A stretch of 64,000 bases of DNA, from positions 4,926,534-4,990,533 of the forward strand of contig NZ_JXDL01000001.1 in assembly GCF_001590795.1 (NCBI RefSeq), written 5' to 3'. This DNA comes from Bradyrhizobium sp. AT1 (lineage in GTDB: Bacteria > Pseudomonadota > Alphaproteobacteria > Rhizobiales > Xanthobacteraceae). Each line of letters starts with the position of its first letter. The first letter of the stretch is position 1. The position numbers and the translations under genes are program-made. The notes beneath the pieces were generated by a model. That model worked only from the letters and a program-made list of their open reading frames with translations. It was not told where the DNA came from and did no database searches. Positions 33,507-42,596 of this stretch are shown here, in pieces.

Positions 33507-34877
33507 TCACCGACGCGTGATGCGGAACATGGGTGAGTGGTCCGGCTGCGTCGTGACGACGCCGAGCGGGATCACGGGCGTGGCCTGGTCGGCGAGCTCG
33601 ACGCGGAACGCGCCGATCAGCCGGGCCAGCGCCAGCACGGATTCGGCCTGCGCGAACGGCGCGCCGATGCAGACACGCGGACCTGCGCCGAACGGCAGAT
33701 AGGCAAAGCGGTCCGGCGCCTCCGCCGACATGAAGCGCTTTGGAATGAACGCGTTCGGCTGATCCCATAGCTTCTCATGCCGGTGCAGCAGCCAGGGCGC
33801 GATCATGATGATGTCGCCCTTGCCGATCTCGATGCCGGCCGCGTTGTCCTTCTCGCGCGCGGCACGCGCGACCAGGAACGCCGGCGGATAGAGCCGCATC
33901 GTCTCCTCGATCACCGCGCGGGTGAACTTCTGCCGGTCGATGTCAGCCATGCTGTCGAGATGCTCGCCGCGCGTCTCGGAGGCGACCTCCTCCTGCGTAT
34001 CAGGGTCGAGCGCGAGCAGGTAGAGCGCCCAGAACAGCGCCGTGGCGGTGGTCTCGTGACCGGCGAGAATCATGGTCGCAACCTCGTCGACAAGCTGCTC
34101 GTCGGAAAAGCCCTTGCCGGTTTCGGGGTCGCGCGCGGCGTCCATGAGATCGAACAGGTCGCGCGGCGGCGCGCCGTCCTTCTTGCCGGCCGCGCGCCGT
34201 TCGGCGATCAGCATGGCGACGAACTCGGTCCAGCGCTTGCGGAAACGGGCCCGGGCAAAATCCATCGGGCTCGGCCAGGACACCGGCAGTAGCATGTCGA
34301 GGAGATATGGGCGCCCCAACTGCGCGGCATATTCCATGATGAAATTGCGCAAGGTCGCGCCATGCCGGTCCATGCCGAACGAGAACATCGTGCGCCCGGC
34401 AATTTCCAACGTCATGCGCTGCATGATCTCGCGCAGGTCGACGTCCTCGCCCGTGCGCGCATCGAGCTTGGCGATGGTCTCGTCGAGCACCGCCGTCATG
34501 TGCGGAACGAGATTCGCGGTCGCGCGCGGCGTGAACGCCGGCGCCAGCGTGCGGCGCTGGAACGTCCAGGAATGGCCTTCCGCGATCAGAAGGCCGTCAC
34601 CGAGCACGGGACGCAGCATGCGGATTCCCGCGGGCGTGCGCGTATAGTTCTCGTAGTTGGTGAGCAAGACATGCCGGATCGCATCCGGCTGATTCAGGAT
34701 GAAGCTGTTGCGGAAGAAGAAGCGGCCCTGGATGACGTCTTCCTCATAGGCACGCTGCCCCCAGGTTGCGATCATGTTCTGGCGGATCACGGCGAGCCGG
34801 CCGAAGAACGACATGTCGTCGGGTGCACGCGGGGGAGCCGGAGGGATGATGGGCCGACGCACGCTGGCGATATTCAT
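33507..34877 (-). CDS. Cytochrome P450
   Basis: A 456-residue soluble P450 monooxygenase. The I-helix oxygen-binding motif is LAGHETTATALFW near residue 286, the ExxR motif is in EETMRLYPPAF near 333, and the haem-binding loop FGAGPRVCIGAPFA has its Cys near 403. No reductase or ferredoxin domain is fused, and no redox partner gene is adjacent. The family and substrate cannot be named from sequence alone. ATG at 34877 has GGGAGAG before it; another Met five codons upstream is less well placed. Confidence 0.93.
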   Translation of the reverse strand: MNIASVRRPIIPPAPPRAPDDMSFFGRLAVIRQNMIATWGQRAYEEDVIQGRFFFRNSFILNQPDAIRHVLLTNYENYTRTPAGIRMLRPVLGDGLLIAEGHSWTFQRRTLAPAFTPRATANLVPHMTAVLDETIAKLDARTGEDVDLREIMQRMTLEIAGRTMFSFGMDRHGATLRNFIMEYAAQLGRPYLLDMLLPVSWPSPMDFARARFRKRWTEFVAMLIAERRAAGKKDGAPPRDLFDLMDAARDPETGKGFSDEQLVDEVATMILAGHETTATALFWALYLLALDPDTQEEVASETRGEHLDSMADIDRQKFTRAVIEETMRLYPPAFLVARAAREKDNAAGIEIGKGDIIMIAPWLLHRHEKLWDQPNAFIPKRFMSAEAPDRFAYLPFGAGPRVCIGAPFAQAESVLALARLIGAFRVELADQATPVIPLGVVTTQPDHSPMFRITRR

Positions 34878-34912
34878 GGCTCTCTCCCGCAAGAAGGGAC
34901 GCAGGCAAACAG

Positions 34913-36286
34913 CTAGTAAGTCAGCTCGGCAATCGCAATCCTGTTCTCGGCAGCGGGCCAGGCGCGCGCCACAATTCGTTCTTCGCCGAATTGGGCCACG
35001 ATGTTACGTCCAACCTCGCCGGCCGCAAGCCGCAATGTTGCCGCCGAATCCGTCGGCACGCCCGGCTTGACGTCGGCCGGCTCCTTGCCGTCCAGCAACA
35101 CCACGTCCCTGGGCAAACCGAAATAGCCGCGAGGACGTGACATGATCACGACGGCGCCGGCGTCCTTGTCGGCTGGCCCGAGCGGCCGTGCGGCGCGCAA
35201 ATGGACGACGTCGGACGAGCGCGGGAACGGCGAGCGATAGATGTGTGTGATCGGCGCACCCGGCGAGGTCAGGACGAACTCGAGCGACCAGGAGGGGTCG
35301 ACCTGCACGGGCCCCCAACGGCCGTCGGCGCCGGTCTGTGCACTGTAGACTGCTCCGTCCTTGCGCTCACCGGTATCAGAATCGACACGGAAGATATCGA
35401 CGGTTGCACCCGCCACGGGGCGATTGGTCGACACGCCGCCGGGCGTACCGGTAACCAGGCCGCTCAGCTTGATGCTTGCCTCCGGCACAATCGCGATGCG
35501 CGCGGGCTCGCGTGCCGCGATGAATTTGTAGATCTCCCGGAACGCGCGCGGATGGAACGCCACCTCGCGGTGGTCGAGCGCGCCGAGCACGAGATTGGTG
35601 GCGCCCTTCAGCTCCGGCCCTTCATTGGTGACGCCGGTCGGCGTGCCGGGCTTGCCGATGAAACGGCCGTCGGCTTGCGCGTATTTGTCCATGCCATCGC
35701 TGCGCAATGTGAGGAAGGCAACACCCGGCGTCACCTCGCTCTCGCCCTCGTTGAGGCCGCGCAGGAACGGGCCGCGGCCGTTGAACTCGTTGTTGAGCTG
35801 GTCGTCGGTCGCGAACACGCCGTGATTGGGCGTGCCGCACAAAACGGCGTGGCTGACATCGCCGGCCCCGCCGTTCTTGATCACGTTGCGGATCGCGTTG
35901 CCGCCGCGCGAGCTGCCGACCAGCGCCACGCGCGCCGCGCCGGTGCGGCGCTTCAAATCCGCGATGGCAGCGGCGAGCTCGCGGCGCTGGTCCTCGGTCG
36001 AGGAGCGGTTCGCCTGCTCGACCTTGTCGTCGCTGCGCGCATTGGGGTCGGTGAAATTGATCGCCATCATGCGATCGCGGGCGATGCCGTTGGATTCCAT
36101 CCGCCACAGCGTCGTCATCCAGAGCGCGTCGTAGTCGCCATTGCCGTGGACGAACAGGATCGGCGGCACCTCGGTGCCGGGCGCCGCGGCGGGTGCGGTT
36201 TGGGCCCATGCGCCCATCCGCAAGCTCGCAGTTGCGAAGGGCAAGCTGCCCGCCCCCAGCAAGATCATCCGTCGTGACAGCTTCAT
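34913..36286 (-). CDS. Tat-exported alpha/beta hydrolase with C-terminal beta domains
   Basis: A 457-residue exported protein. The Tat-type signal KLSRRMILLGAGSLPFA is at the N-terminus. The catalytic domain (about 45-260) has FVHGNGDYD and the nucleophile in VGSSRGGNA (G-x-S-x-G) near 135, then LCGTPNHGVF. From about residue 280 two beta-rich domains follow (SGLVTGTPGGVSTNRPVAGATVDIF), resembling transthyretin-like or carboxypeptidase-regulatory folds. It may be a lipase or polyester hydrolase acting outside the membrane. ATG at 36286 with GGGGGAA upstream is preferred. The gene lies 35 bases upstream of the P450 gene and may share its transcript. Confidence 0.78.
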   Translation of the reverse strand: MKLSRRMILLGAGSLPFATASLRMGAWAQTAPAAAPGTEVPPILFVHGNGDYDALWMTTLWRMESNGIARDRMMAINFTDPNARSDDKVEQANRSSTEDQRRELAAAIADLKRRTGAARVALVGSSRGGNAIRNVIKNGGAGDVSHAVLCGTPNHGVFATDDQLNNEFNGRGPFLRGLNEGESEVTPGVAFLTLRSDGMDKYAQADGRFIGKPGTPTGVTNEGPELKGATNLVLGALDHREVAFHPRAFREIYKFIAAREPARIAIVPEASIKLSGLVTGTPGGVSTNRPVAGATVDIFRVDSDTGERKDGAVYSAQTGADGRWGPVQVDPSWSLEFVLTSPGAPITHIYRSPFPRSSDVVHLRAARPLGPADKDAGAVVIMSRPRGYFGLPRDVVLLDGKEPADVKPGVPTDSAATLRLAAGEVGRNIVAQFGEERIVARAWPAAENRIAIAELTY

Positions 36287-36421
36287 CTGTTCCCCCGGCA
36301 AACCGCCTCTTTGCACCGCTTATAGCGGCCTAACCACTGGACAGCGAAGGACTTTCGCGGGCATCAAAGAATTTGCCGGAATCGCCCGAAACCACTTCTG
36401 CCAGCCCATATGGAAGGGGAT

Positions 36422-38110
36422 ATGACCGAGCAGCCGAACCGCCAGAAAATGGCCGCCGACGGCATCACCGCGCCGCTGCGCTACACCGTGTTCCGGCGCA
36501 TCTGGCTCGCCAGCCTGCTTTCCAATCTGGGCCTGCTGATCCAGGGCGTCGGCGCGGCCTGGGCGATGACGCAAATGGCGGCCTCGGCGGACAAGGTCGC
36601 ACTGGTGCAGACCGCTTTGATGCTGCCGATCATGCTGATCTCGATGCCGGCCGGCGCCATCGCCGATATGTATGACCGCCGCATCGTTACCCTGGTCTCG
36701 CTGATGATTGCCCTCACCGGCGCGACCGCGCTGACGGTGCTGGCCGGGTTCAATCTCATCACCCCCGAAGCCTTGCTCGCCTTCTGCTTCGTGGTGGGCA
36801 GCGGCAACGCACTGTTCGGCCCGGCCTGGCAGTCCTCGGTCAGCGAGCAGGTGCCGCCCGATGCGCTGCCATCGGCCGTCGCGCTGAACGGCATCAGCTA
36901 CAACATCGCGCGCAGCTTCGGTCCGGCGGTCGGCGGCGTCATCGTCGCCGCGCTCGGCGCGGTGGCCGCGTTTGCCTGCAACGCGATCCTCTATCTGCCG
37001 CTGCTGATGGTGCTGCTGCTCTGGCGCCGCTCGGTCGAGCCGTCGCGTCTGCCGCGGGAAAAGCTCAACCGCGCCATGGTCTCGGGCTTCCGCTACATCA
37101 CCAATTCGCCGCCGATCAAGATCGTGCTGTTGCGCACGCTGGTGATGGGCCTGATCGGCGGCGCCATCATGGCGTTGATGCCGCTGGTCGCGCGCGACCT
37201 GCTGCATGGCGGCGCGCAGACCTACGGCATCATGCTGGGCGCCTTCGGCATGGGCGCCGTCGTTGGCGCGCTCAACATCCACGAATTGCGCAAGCGCATG
37301 AGCGGCGAGGCCGCGATCCGCGCCTGCACGATCTCGATGGCATTCGCGATGGCCGCGCTTGCCCTCAGCACGGAGCCGGTGCTGACCGCAGCGGCGCTGG
37401 TGCTGGCCGGCGCGGTCTGGATGGCTGCGATTGCGCTGTTCAACATCGGCGTGCAGCTCTCGGCGCCGCGCTGGGTCGCCGGCCGCTCGCTCGCGGCGTT
37501 CCAGGCCTCGATTTCCGGCGGCATTGCGATTGGCGCCTGGGGCTGGGGCCATCTCACCGACTATGCCGGTGTCGAGGTCGCATTGCTGACCGCGGCTGGC
37601 ATGATGCTGATCTCGCCGCTGCTCGGGATCTGGCTGACGATGCCGCGCGTCGGCGCCCGCAACGAAGACGCCGACGTGCTGGCCGATCCCGAGGTGAAGC
37701 TGTCCCTGACGGGGCGCAGCGGTCCCCTGGTGGTCGAGATTGAATATCGCGTCGCGCAGGAGAATGCGCGCGCGTTCCACAACGTCATGCAGGACGTGCA
37801 GCTCTCGCGGCAGCGCAACGGCGCCTATGGCTGGTCGATCGCGCGCGACATCGCCGATCCCGAATTGTGGACCGAGCGCTATCACTGCCCGACCTGGTTC
37901 GATTACTTGCGTCAGCGCAACCGCTCGACCCAATCCGAACGCGCGCTGCATCAGGAGGCGATCGCCTTCCACATCGGCCCCGAGCCGGTGCGGATCCGCC
38001 GCATGCTGGAGCGTCCGTTCGGCTCGGTGCGCTGGAAGGAGGAGACTCCGGATCGCGCGAGCGAGGAGGTGCTGCCGGTGGTCGCGACCGCGGCGGGAAG
38101 CAGCACGTAG
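36422..38110 (+). CDS. MFS exporter (MFS_3 type) with C-terminal soluble domain
   Basis: A 562-residue transporter: about 12 membrane helices in residues 20-415, then a soluble region of about 140 residues. The first half has the MFS loop 2-3 motif as AGAIADMYDRRIV, and GSGNALFGPAWQSSVSEQVP matches the EntS/MFS_3 subfamily. The C-terminal part (VVEIEYRVAQENARAFHNVMQDV; TERYHCPTWFDYLRQRNR) looks like an antibiotic-biosynthesis-monooxygenase/dimeric barrel domain, a regular feature of this subgroup. AAGGGG lies before ATG 36422. It may export siderophore or drug-like molecules. Divergent from the hydrolase/P450 pair. Confidence 0.88.
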   Translation: MTEQPNRQKMAADGITAPLRYTVFRRIWLASLLSNLGLLIQGVGAAWAMTQMAASADKVALVQTALMLPIMLISMPAGAIADMYDRRIVTLVSLMIALTGATALTVLAGFNLITPEALLAFCFVVGSGNALFGPAWQSSVSEQVPPDALPSAVALNGISYNIARSFGPAVGGVIVAALGAVAAFACNAILYLPLLMVLLLWRRSVEPSRLPREKLNRAMVSGFRYITNSPPIKIVLLRTLVMGLIGGAIMALMPLVARDLLHGGAQTYGIMLGAFGMGAVVGALNIHELRKRMSGEAAIRACTISMAFAMAALALSTEPVLTAAALVLAGAVWMAAIALFNIGVQLSAPRWVAGRSLAAFQASISGGIAIGAWGWGHLTDYAGVEVALLTAAGMMLISPLLGIWLTMPRVGARNEDADVLADPEVKLSLTGRSGPLVVEIEYRVAQENARAFHNVMQDVQLSRQRNGAYGWSIARDIADPELWTERYHCPTWFDYLRQRNRSTQSERALHQEAIAFHIGPEPVRIRRMLERPFGSVRWKEETPDRASEEVLPVVATAAGSST

Positions 38111-38122
38111 CGTTTGTGCGCA

Positions 38123-38208
38123 GTAGCCCGGATGGAGCGAAGCGCAATCCGGGTAAGTTTATCCGCGAAGAAAGAACCCCGGATTTCGCTTCGCTCCATC
38201 CGGGCTAC
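38123..38208. repeat. Palindromic intergenic repeat, family A copy 3
   Basis: Same inverted arms (GTAGCCCGGATGGAGCG and CCATCCGGGCTAC) as at 965 and 10677. Located 13 bases after the MFS gene stop codon, between convergent genes. Confidence 0.85.
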
Positions 38209-38224
38209 GGGACTACCAGAGCCG

Positions 38225-38440
38225 TTACTGCCCGTGCTCCTTGAGCACCTTGTCGCAGCCCTTGCTGAGTCGGGCGCGATTCTCCTTCAGGCAGGCGAGC
38301 ACGGCGCCGTCGCCATTGTTCATCACGGCGCGGCAGAAGCGCGTGACGTCGCGCGCGCAGGCATCGTGACCAGGCTGCTGCTGCGCAGTTGCCGCCGAGG
38401 CGCACAGGAGCAAAGGAATGATGAAAAGAAATCTGGTCAT
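38225..38440 (-). CDS. Small secreted Cys-rich protein, member 1
   Basis: A 71-residue exported protein. A signal peptide (RFLFIIPLLLCASAATAQ) precedes a mature part of about 50 residues with four Cys in the order C, C, C, C (HDACARD, TRFCRAV, VLACLKE, SKGCDKV). The pattern D-x-x-R-F-C, then CL/CM-K, then LSxGC recurs in the next gene. Two disulphides in the periplasm are likely. Function unknown; the pattern resembles the eukaryotic-type Cys-rich GLG1 repeat. Confidence 0.72.
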   Translation of the reverse strand: MTRFLFIIPLLLCASAATAQQQPGHDACARDVTRFCRAVMNNGDGAVLACLKENRARLSKGCDKVLKEHGQ

Positions 38441-38608
38441 CGCGTAATGCCTCTTACCCGGAAAGACGTGCGGGGAAGCTAGTGCGACGAACCCGGGGCT
38501 GCAACGGCTTTATTGCCGAGCGGGAGAGTGCCGCCGCGTGGCCCCGGCTCGAGGCCGGGGCATATCGCGAAGGGAGCTAACCGGCGCGAACGATGTCGTT
38601 GCGCGCTG

Positions 38609-38932
38609 TTACTGACTGTCCTGGGCGTCAGCGACCTTGCGCGACGCGCCCTTGGCCAGATCCTTGTCCATCACCGCGCGGCAGCCGGCGCTCAGGTCCG
38701 AGCGATGCTTCATCATGCACGCCGTGATCTTCGGGATGTTGGGGATTTCCGACGAGCACAGGCGGAAGGCATCGCCGGTGCACATCTGCTGCGCCTCGGC
38801 CGAGAAGGCGAAGCTCGAGGTCGTCGAGATCAGAGAGACGATGGCGGCAAAGCCCAGAGCCAGGCTGGTGTCGCGGATACTGGCAGAGAAGGACTTGGTG
38901 CTCGAAGACTTGGTGTCAGAAGACTTGGTCAT
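38609..38932 (-). CDS. Small secreted Cys-rich protein, member 2
   Basis: A 107-residue protein with a Ser/Thr/Lys-rich N-terminus, a hydrophobic segment near residues 26-44 (ALGFAAIVSLISTTSSFAF), then a mature part with four Cys: QQMCTGD, FRLCSSE, ITACMMKHRSDLS and AGCRAVMD. Spacing and surrounding residues match the neighbouring 38225-38440 protein, so both belong to one family. The start at 38932 is chosen because the upstream frame is not protein-like. The gap between the two genes (168 bases) speaks against strong coupling. Confidence 0.68.
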   Translation of the reverse strand: MTKSSDTKSSSTKSFSASIRDTSLALGFAAIVSLISTTSSFAFSAEAQQMCTGDAFRLCSSEIPNIPKITACMMKHRSDLSAGCRAVMDKDLAKGASRKVADAQDSQ

Positions 38933-39185
38933 TTGAAGCTCCCATTGGCGCCGTCGCAACGGCGCCCGTTGTTGATGGGAACTACGATGCTCCAGCAAAA
39001 CAGTTTCCACTGTGATGACAGTCACGCGGCCCGCTCCGACTGTGATCTCAGTCACATTGGCGCATCGGCCTGAAATTCCTCCACAACCGCCGTCGTGTTG
39101 GTGTCACGTTAACTGTTACTTCGCATTAATGGCTCGTCGCGCGGGAAATTCCGCAGGTTTGGTTGCGTAATTGGAAAGAGTAGCG

Positions 39186-40241
39186 ATGCGTAATGCGTTG
39201 GGCCTGATGCTGGCCAGTGTAGTTGCGGCGGTCGTGATCGCCGCCGGCGGTTGGTTTTATTATTCCTCGCGCGCCGATCAGGCCGCTCCCAAGACAATTG
39301 CCGCCCGTGCCGCCGACCCGTTGCCGGCACCGGCGAGGCTTGCCGCCAAGGATGACGTCGAGACCACCGCGACGGTCGCGGCCAAGCCGGCGGCGATGGC
39401 CCAGGCGCCTGCGCCCGCTCCCGTCATGCCGATGCAGCCGAAGCAGGCCTGCGCCAACCCGAACGCGCTGGGCGTCTCCCGCGTGGTCGAGATCGACACC
39501 ACCGGTGGCCCCGGCTTCGGCTTTGATCATTTCAAGCAATTCGACTTCCTCACCGAGAAGGAGGTCGTGCTGACCTTCGACGACGGTCCCTGGCCCGTGA
39601 ACACGCCGAATGTGCTGAAGGCGCTCGCGGACGAATGCACCAAGGGCCTGTTCTTCTCGGTCGGCAAGCATGCGACCTATCATCCGGAGATCCTGCGCCA
39701 GGTGCTGGCCCAGGGCCATACGGTCGGCACGCACACCTGGTCGCACGTCAATCTGAACGGCAAGAAGATGACCGAGCAGATGGCCAAGGACGAGGTCGAG
39801 AAGGGCATCAGCGCGGTGAAATTCGCGCTCGGTGCCAACCCTGCGCCGTTCTTCCGCTTCCCGCAGCTTCAGCATAATCCGGCGATCGTGAGCTATTTCG
39901 GCACCCGCAACGTCGCGATGTTCTCGACCGATGTCGACTCCTTCGACTTCCGCAAGGGCGCGACGCCGGAGAAGATCATCGAGACGGTGATGACGCGGCT
40001 CGACAAGCTCGGCAAGGGCATCATCCTGATGCACGACTTCCAGAAGAATACCGGCATCGCCTTGCCGGCGCTGCTCGCGCGCCTCAAGGCGGGCGGCTAC
40101 AAGGTCGTGCAGATGAAGGCCAAGACGACGCTGCAGTCGCTGCCGGAATATGACGAAGCGTTGATGAAGGACATGAAGGTGCCGACCGCGAGCACGACTA
40201 CGCGTCCGATCGGAAGCGTGGTGCAGACGGTGTCGCAGTAA
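39186..40241 (+). CDS. Polysaccharide deacetylase (NodB homology domain), membrane-anchored
   Basis: A 351-residue protein with an N-terminal signal anchor (residues 5-27), a flexible Ala/Pro-rich linker, and a NodB-type deacetylase domain of about 210 residues. VLTFDDGPWPVNTPNVLKAL carries the catalytic base and metal Asp, and VGTHTWSHVNL the HxxxH metal-binding motif. FRFPQLQHNPAI and GIILMHDFQKNT complete the site. It removes acetyl groups from N-acetylglucosamine-containing or similar polymers outside the inner membrane; the substrate may be peptidoglycan or an exopolysaccharide. It is a single gene with a terminator. Confidence 0.9.
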   Translation: MRNALGLMLASVVAAVVIAAGGWFYYSSRADQAAPKTIAARAADPLPAPARLAAKDDVETTATVAAKPAAMAQAPAPAPVMPMQPKQACANPNALGVSRVVEIDTTGGPGFGFDHFKQFDFLTEKEVVLTFDDGPWPVNTPNVLKALADECTKGLFFSVGKHATYHPEILRQVLAQGHTVGTHTWSHVNLNGKKMTEQMAKDEVEKGISAVKFALGANPAPFFRFPQLQHNPAIVSYFGTRNVAMFSTDVDSFDFRKGATPEKIIETVMTRLDKLGKGIILMHDFQKNTGIALPALLARLKAGGYKVVQMKAKTTLQSLPEYDEALMKDMKVPTASTTTRPIGSVVQTVSQ

Positions 40242-40272
40242 ACGCGCCCGGCCCAATCCAAAACTCTTGCGC

Positions 40273-40304
40273 ATGGCCGGGCTTTTGCCCGGCCATTTGC
40301 TTTT
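40273..40304 (+). terminator. Rho-independent terminator after the polysaccharide deacetylase gene
   Basis: A perfect 10-bp stem ATGGCCGGGC/GCCCGGCCAT with loop TTTT, followed by TTGCTTTT. It may also stop the convergent minus-strand gene. Confidence 0.75.
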
Positions 40305-40314
40305 GGCGAGAGTC

Positions 40315-40713
40315 TTACCAATAGATGCCGTGGCGGTGCAGCTCGCTGATGATGCGGCGCTCGGTCCAGCGCTTGGACTTCGGCTTGTCCGCCTTTGCCG
40401 TTTTCTTGGCCGGCTTGGTTGTCGCGACCGGTGCCGGGGTGGGCGCGGGCGTGGTCACCGCCGGAGCGGCCGCAGTCACCGGAGCGGGCGGTGCAGACAG
40501 CGTCACGGCCGGCGGACGATCGGAATATTTCGGCGCCTCGGCGGCTGGCGTCGTTTCGCTCGCCTGCGGCGTGGAGGTGGTCGCCGAGGTCTGCGTGGTC
40601 AGCGGAGCGGGAGCCTGAGCGCCCGCCGCGGACAGCGACAGGCTGCGGGAGCCATCTGCCTGGGCAGAGGCGGAAGCCAGGACCATGGCGGCCACCAGAA
40701 TGATCTTGCGCAT
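40315..40713 (-). CDS. Secreted low-complexity protein with conserved C-terminal tail
   Basis: A 132-residue exported protein: signal peptide to about residue 19 (ASASAQA), then about 90 residues of mostly Ala, Pro and Thr, and a Lys-rich stretch (KPAKKTAKADKPKSKR) before the tail WTERRIISELHRHGIYW. Only the tail looks like a folded or recognised element. It may be an envelope-associated linker protein. I recognise no domain. Confidence 0.6.
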   Translation of the reverse strand: MRKIILVAAMVLASASAQADGSRSLSLSAAGAQAPAPLTTQTSATTSTPQASETTPAAEAPKYSDRPPAVTLSAPPAPVTAAAPAVTTPAPTPAPVATTKPAKKTAKADKPKSKRWTERRIISELHRHGIYW

Positions 40714-40821
40714 GTGAAATCTCCCCGTGTTTGCGTGACCGGGATATTACGGGCAGGACGTCAGCGGTTAAGTGATTGGCCTCACACAAACGCGGCGCAA
40801 TTTCGAACCCGCCGGCGGCGA

Positions 40822-42474
40822 TCAACATCCCCGCCGATAGACCCGCAAGCTCACATCCGGAAGGCTCATGCTGTCGAGCAGGCAGATTCCCTTTTCGTCA
40901 TCCATGCGCTTGATGAGCTCATCGCCGACGCGCGGGCCTACCAGCGTGTGCGGGATAGAGCTCGAGAGCACGAGAATCTCCGACCGCAGCAACGCGTCGC
41001 CGGTTTCCTTCGCGCTGCGATAGTACAGCTCATTGCGAATGACGAGATTCATGTTCGCCTGCGCAGCGTAGAGCTGGATGGTCGCCGACGTCACCGGATA
41101 AGGGCTCGAGAAGCCGACATAGAGCGGACCGGACGTTTCCGGCTTGAGCTCACGCAGCAATGACCAGAGCCGCCCGGTCGCAAGGCGGATGCTCTCCTGC
41201 TGCTGCGCGCTCAACGGTGTCGCCGTGCTGATCTGGCCGATGACGACGTGCCTGAGAAAGAGCTGGAGAACGAAGGCGAGCGCCAGAACCCGGCCGGCCG
41301 TGAGAAGGTGGCGGCGGATGTCGTTGCAGGGGCCGAAGCGGATGAGCAGCTCTTCAATGAGCGCCATGCTGGCGCAGCCGTTGAGCACCATCGCGACGAT
41401 GAACACGCCATAGAACATCGCGCCGAAATAATAGGTCTTGATCGCCGCGACGGAGGGAATGGCATAGGCGATCAGCACGGAAGCGAGCAGGACGACGGCG
41501 TCGCGTAGCGCGGCGCTCCCGTGAATGGCCGCAAGCACCAGGCGCAACAGCATCAGGCCCGTCCCGATGGCGAACCAATAATGCAGGCCGAACTGACCTT
41601 CTCCACCGATCGAGAAGCGCAGCAAACCGGCCGAGAAACTCTCGCCTGTCGTCCAGAGGTCGCGCTGACCGACGAAGACGTGGAGGATGTAGGTGACGGT
41701 CTCGACCAGTGCAGGCCCGATCAAGAGGGCCGTTGTCGCAAGCAGCGGCAGCACGAACCACAGCAGCGCAGCGAGTGCCTTGCGGATCGAGATGCGCAAT
41801 CCGCCCGCCTCCAGGCAATCCACGAACAGCCGGATCGCAAACGAACTACCGAGCAGAGCGAGCGTGGCAAAGAACGCGGTCGGCTTGATGCTGACGGCCA
41901 GTGCGCAGGCAACGCCGAGACCGGCCAGCGCGCGTGCGCCGCGATCGAGCACGCCGCGGCGAACGATCGCCCCGGCAGCAAGGCCAATGGCAAGACCCGA
42001 GGGCAGATCCGGTCGCGCCTCGGTCACCGTGTGCCACAGCACCGGGACGCAAGCGACCGCGATCAGGCACGCCGCGATCTCCAGCACGGGCCGCCGCCAC
42101 GCCAGCCAGACAATCCCGAGCAGAAACGCAAAGACCAATACGGCGTGGACGAGATAAGGCCCGATGAAGCCGCCGGGAAACAGCGCAAACCCCGTGATCG
42201 CCACCATCGTCGAAAACGGCGCGTGGTCGTGAAGCAGAGTCCAGACGCTAGCGGCGACGCCCTGGTCTCCGACCGCATTCATCCACCTGATGGCGTCCAG
42301 AAAATAGGAGACATCGTCATAAAGCGGAGGAACGGACAACCGCCCGTGCAGCCGTGAGGCTTCGAGCGATCTCGAGGCGACGATAGCGGTAATGCCTGAG
42401 GCGAGGAGGACGAGGCCGGCAATCCGCAGCCATGCGTCCCAATCCGTCCTGGCCCTCGTCTCCGTACCCACCAC
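40822..42474 (-). CDS. Large GT-C-like integral membrane protein
   Basis: A 550-residue inner-membrane protein with about 10-12 helices and a C-terminal extracytoplasmic region of about 120 residues. An acidic pair at the end of the first helix (PPLYDDVSYFLDAI near residue 50) recalls the DD or DE motif of GT-C glycosyltransferases such as PMT and ArnT, which use polyprenyl-linked sugars. Later regions lack a clear family signature. It may add a sugar to lipid or glycan in the periplasm. The start is a GTG at 42474 (two adjacent GTG codons). Its 5' end faces the tRNA-Thr gene on the same strand. Confidence 0.62.
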   Translation of the reverse strand: MVGTETRARTDWDAWLRIAGLVLLASGITAIVASRSLEASRLHGRLSVPPLYDDVSYFLDAIRWMNAVGDQGVAASVWTLLHDHAPFSTMVAITGFALFPGGFIGPYLVHAVLVFAFLLGIVWLAWRRPVLEIAACLIAVACVPVLWHTVTEARPDLPSGLAIGLAAGAIVRRGVLDRGARALAGLGVACALAVSIKPTAFFATLALLGSSFAIRLFVDCLEAGGLRISIRKALAALLWFVLPLLATTALLIGPALVETVTYILHVFVGQRDLWTTGESFSAGLLRFSIGGEGQFGLHYWFAIGTGLMLLRLVLAAIHGSAALRDAVVLLASVLIAYAIPSVAAIKTYYFGAMFYGVFIVAMVLNGCASMALIEELLIRFGPCNDIRRHLLTAGRVLALAFVLQLFLRHVVIGQISTATPLSAQQQESIRLATGRLWSLLRELKPETSGPLYVGFSSPYPVTSATIQLYAAQANMNLVIRNELYYRSAKETGDALLRSEILVLSSSIPHTLVGPRVGDELIKRMDDEKGICLLDSMSLPDVSLRVYRRGC

Positions 42475-42596
42475 TTGCCCCGTTACGCGCGTTCATCGGC
42501 AGCGTATCGTAGTGACACAAGGCCGGAGCGCAACGCGCGCGAGCCAACCTCAGTGAGCAGAGCGCAGGCCTGCGAGGACCGGATGGAACGAGGCGC

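Noticed and set aside
36320..37972. 550-codon open frame on the minus strand
   Set aside because: Antisense to the MFS exporter gene; very rich in His, Gln, Arg and Asp, no motif.
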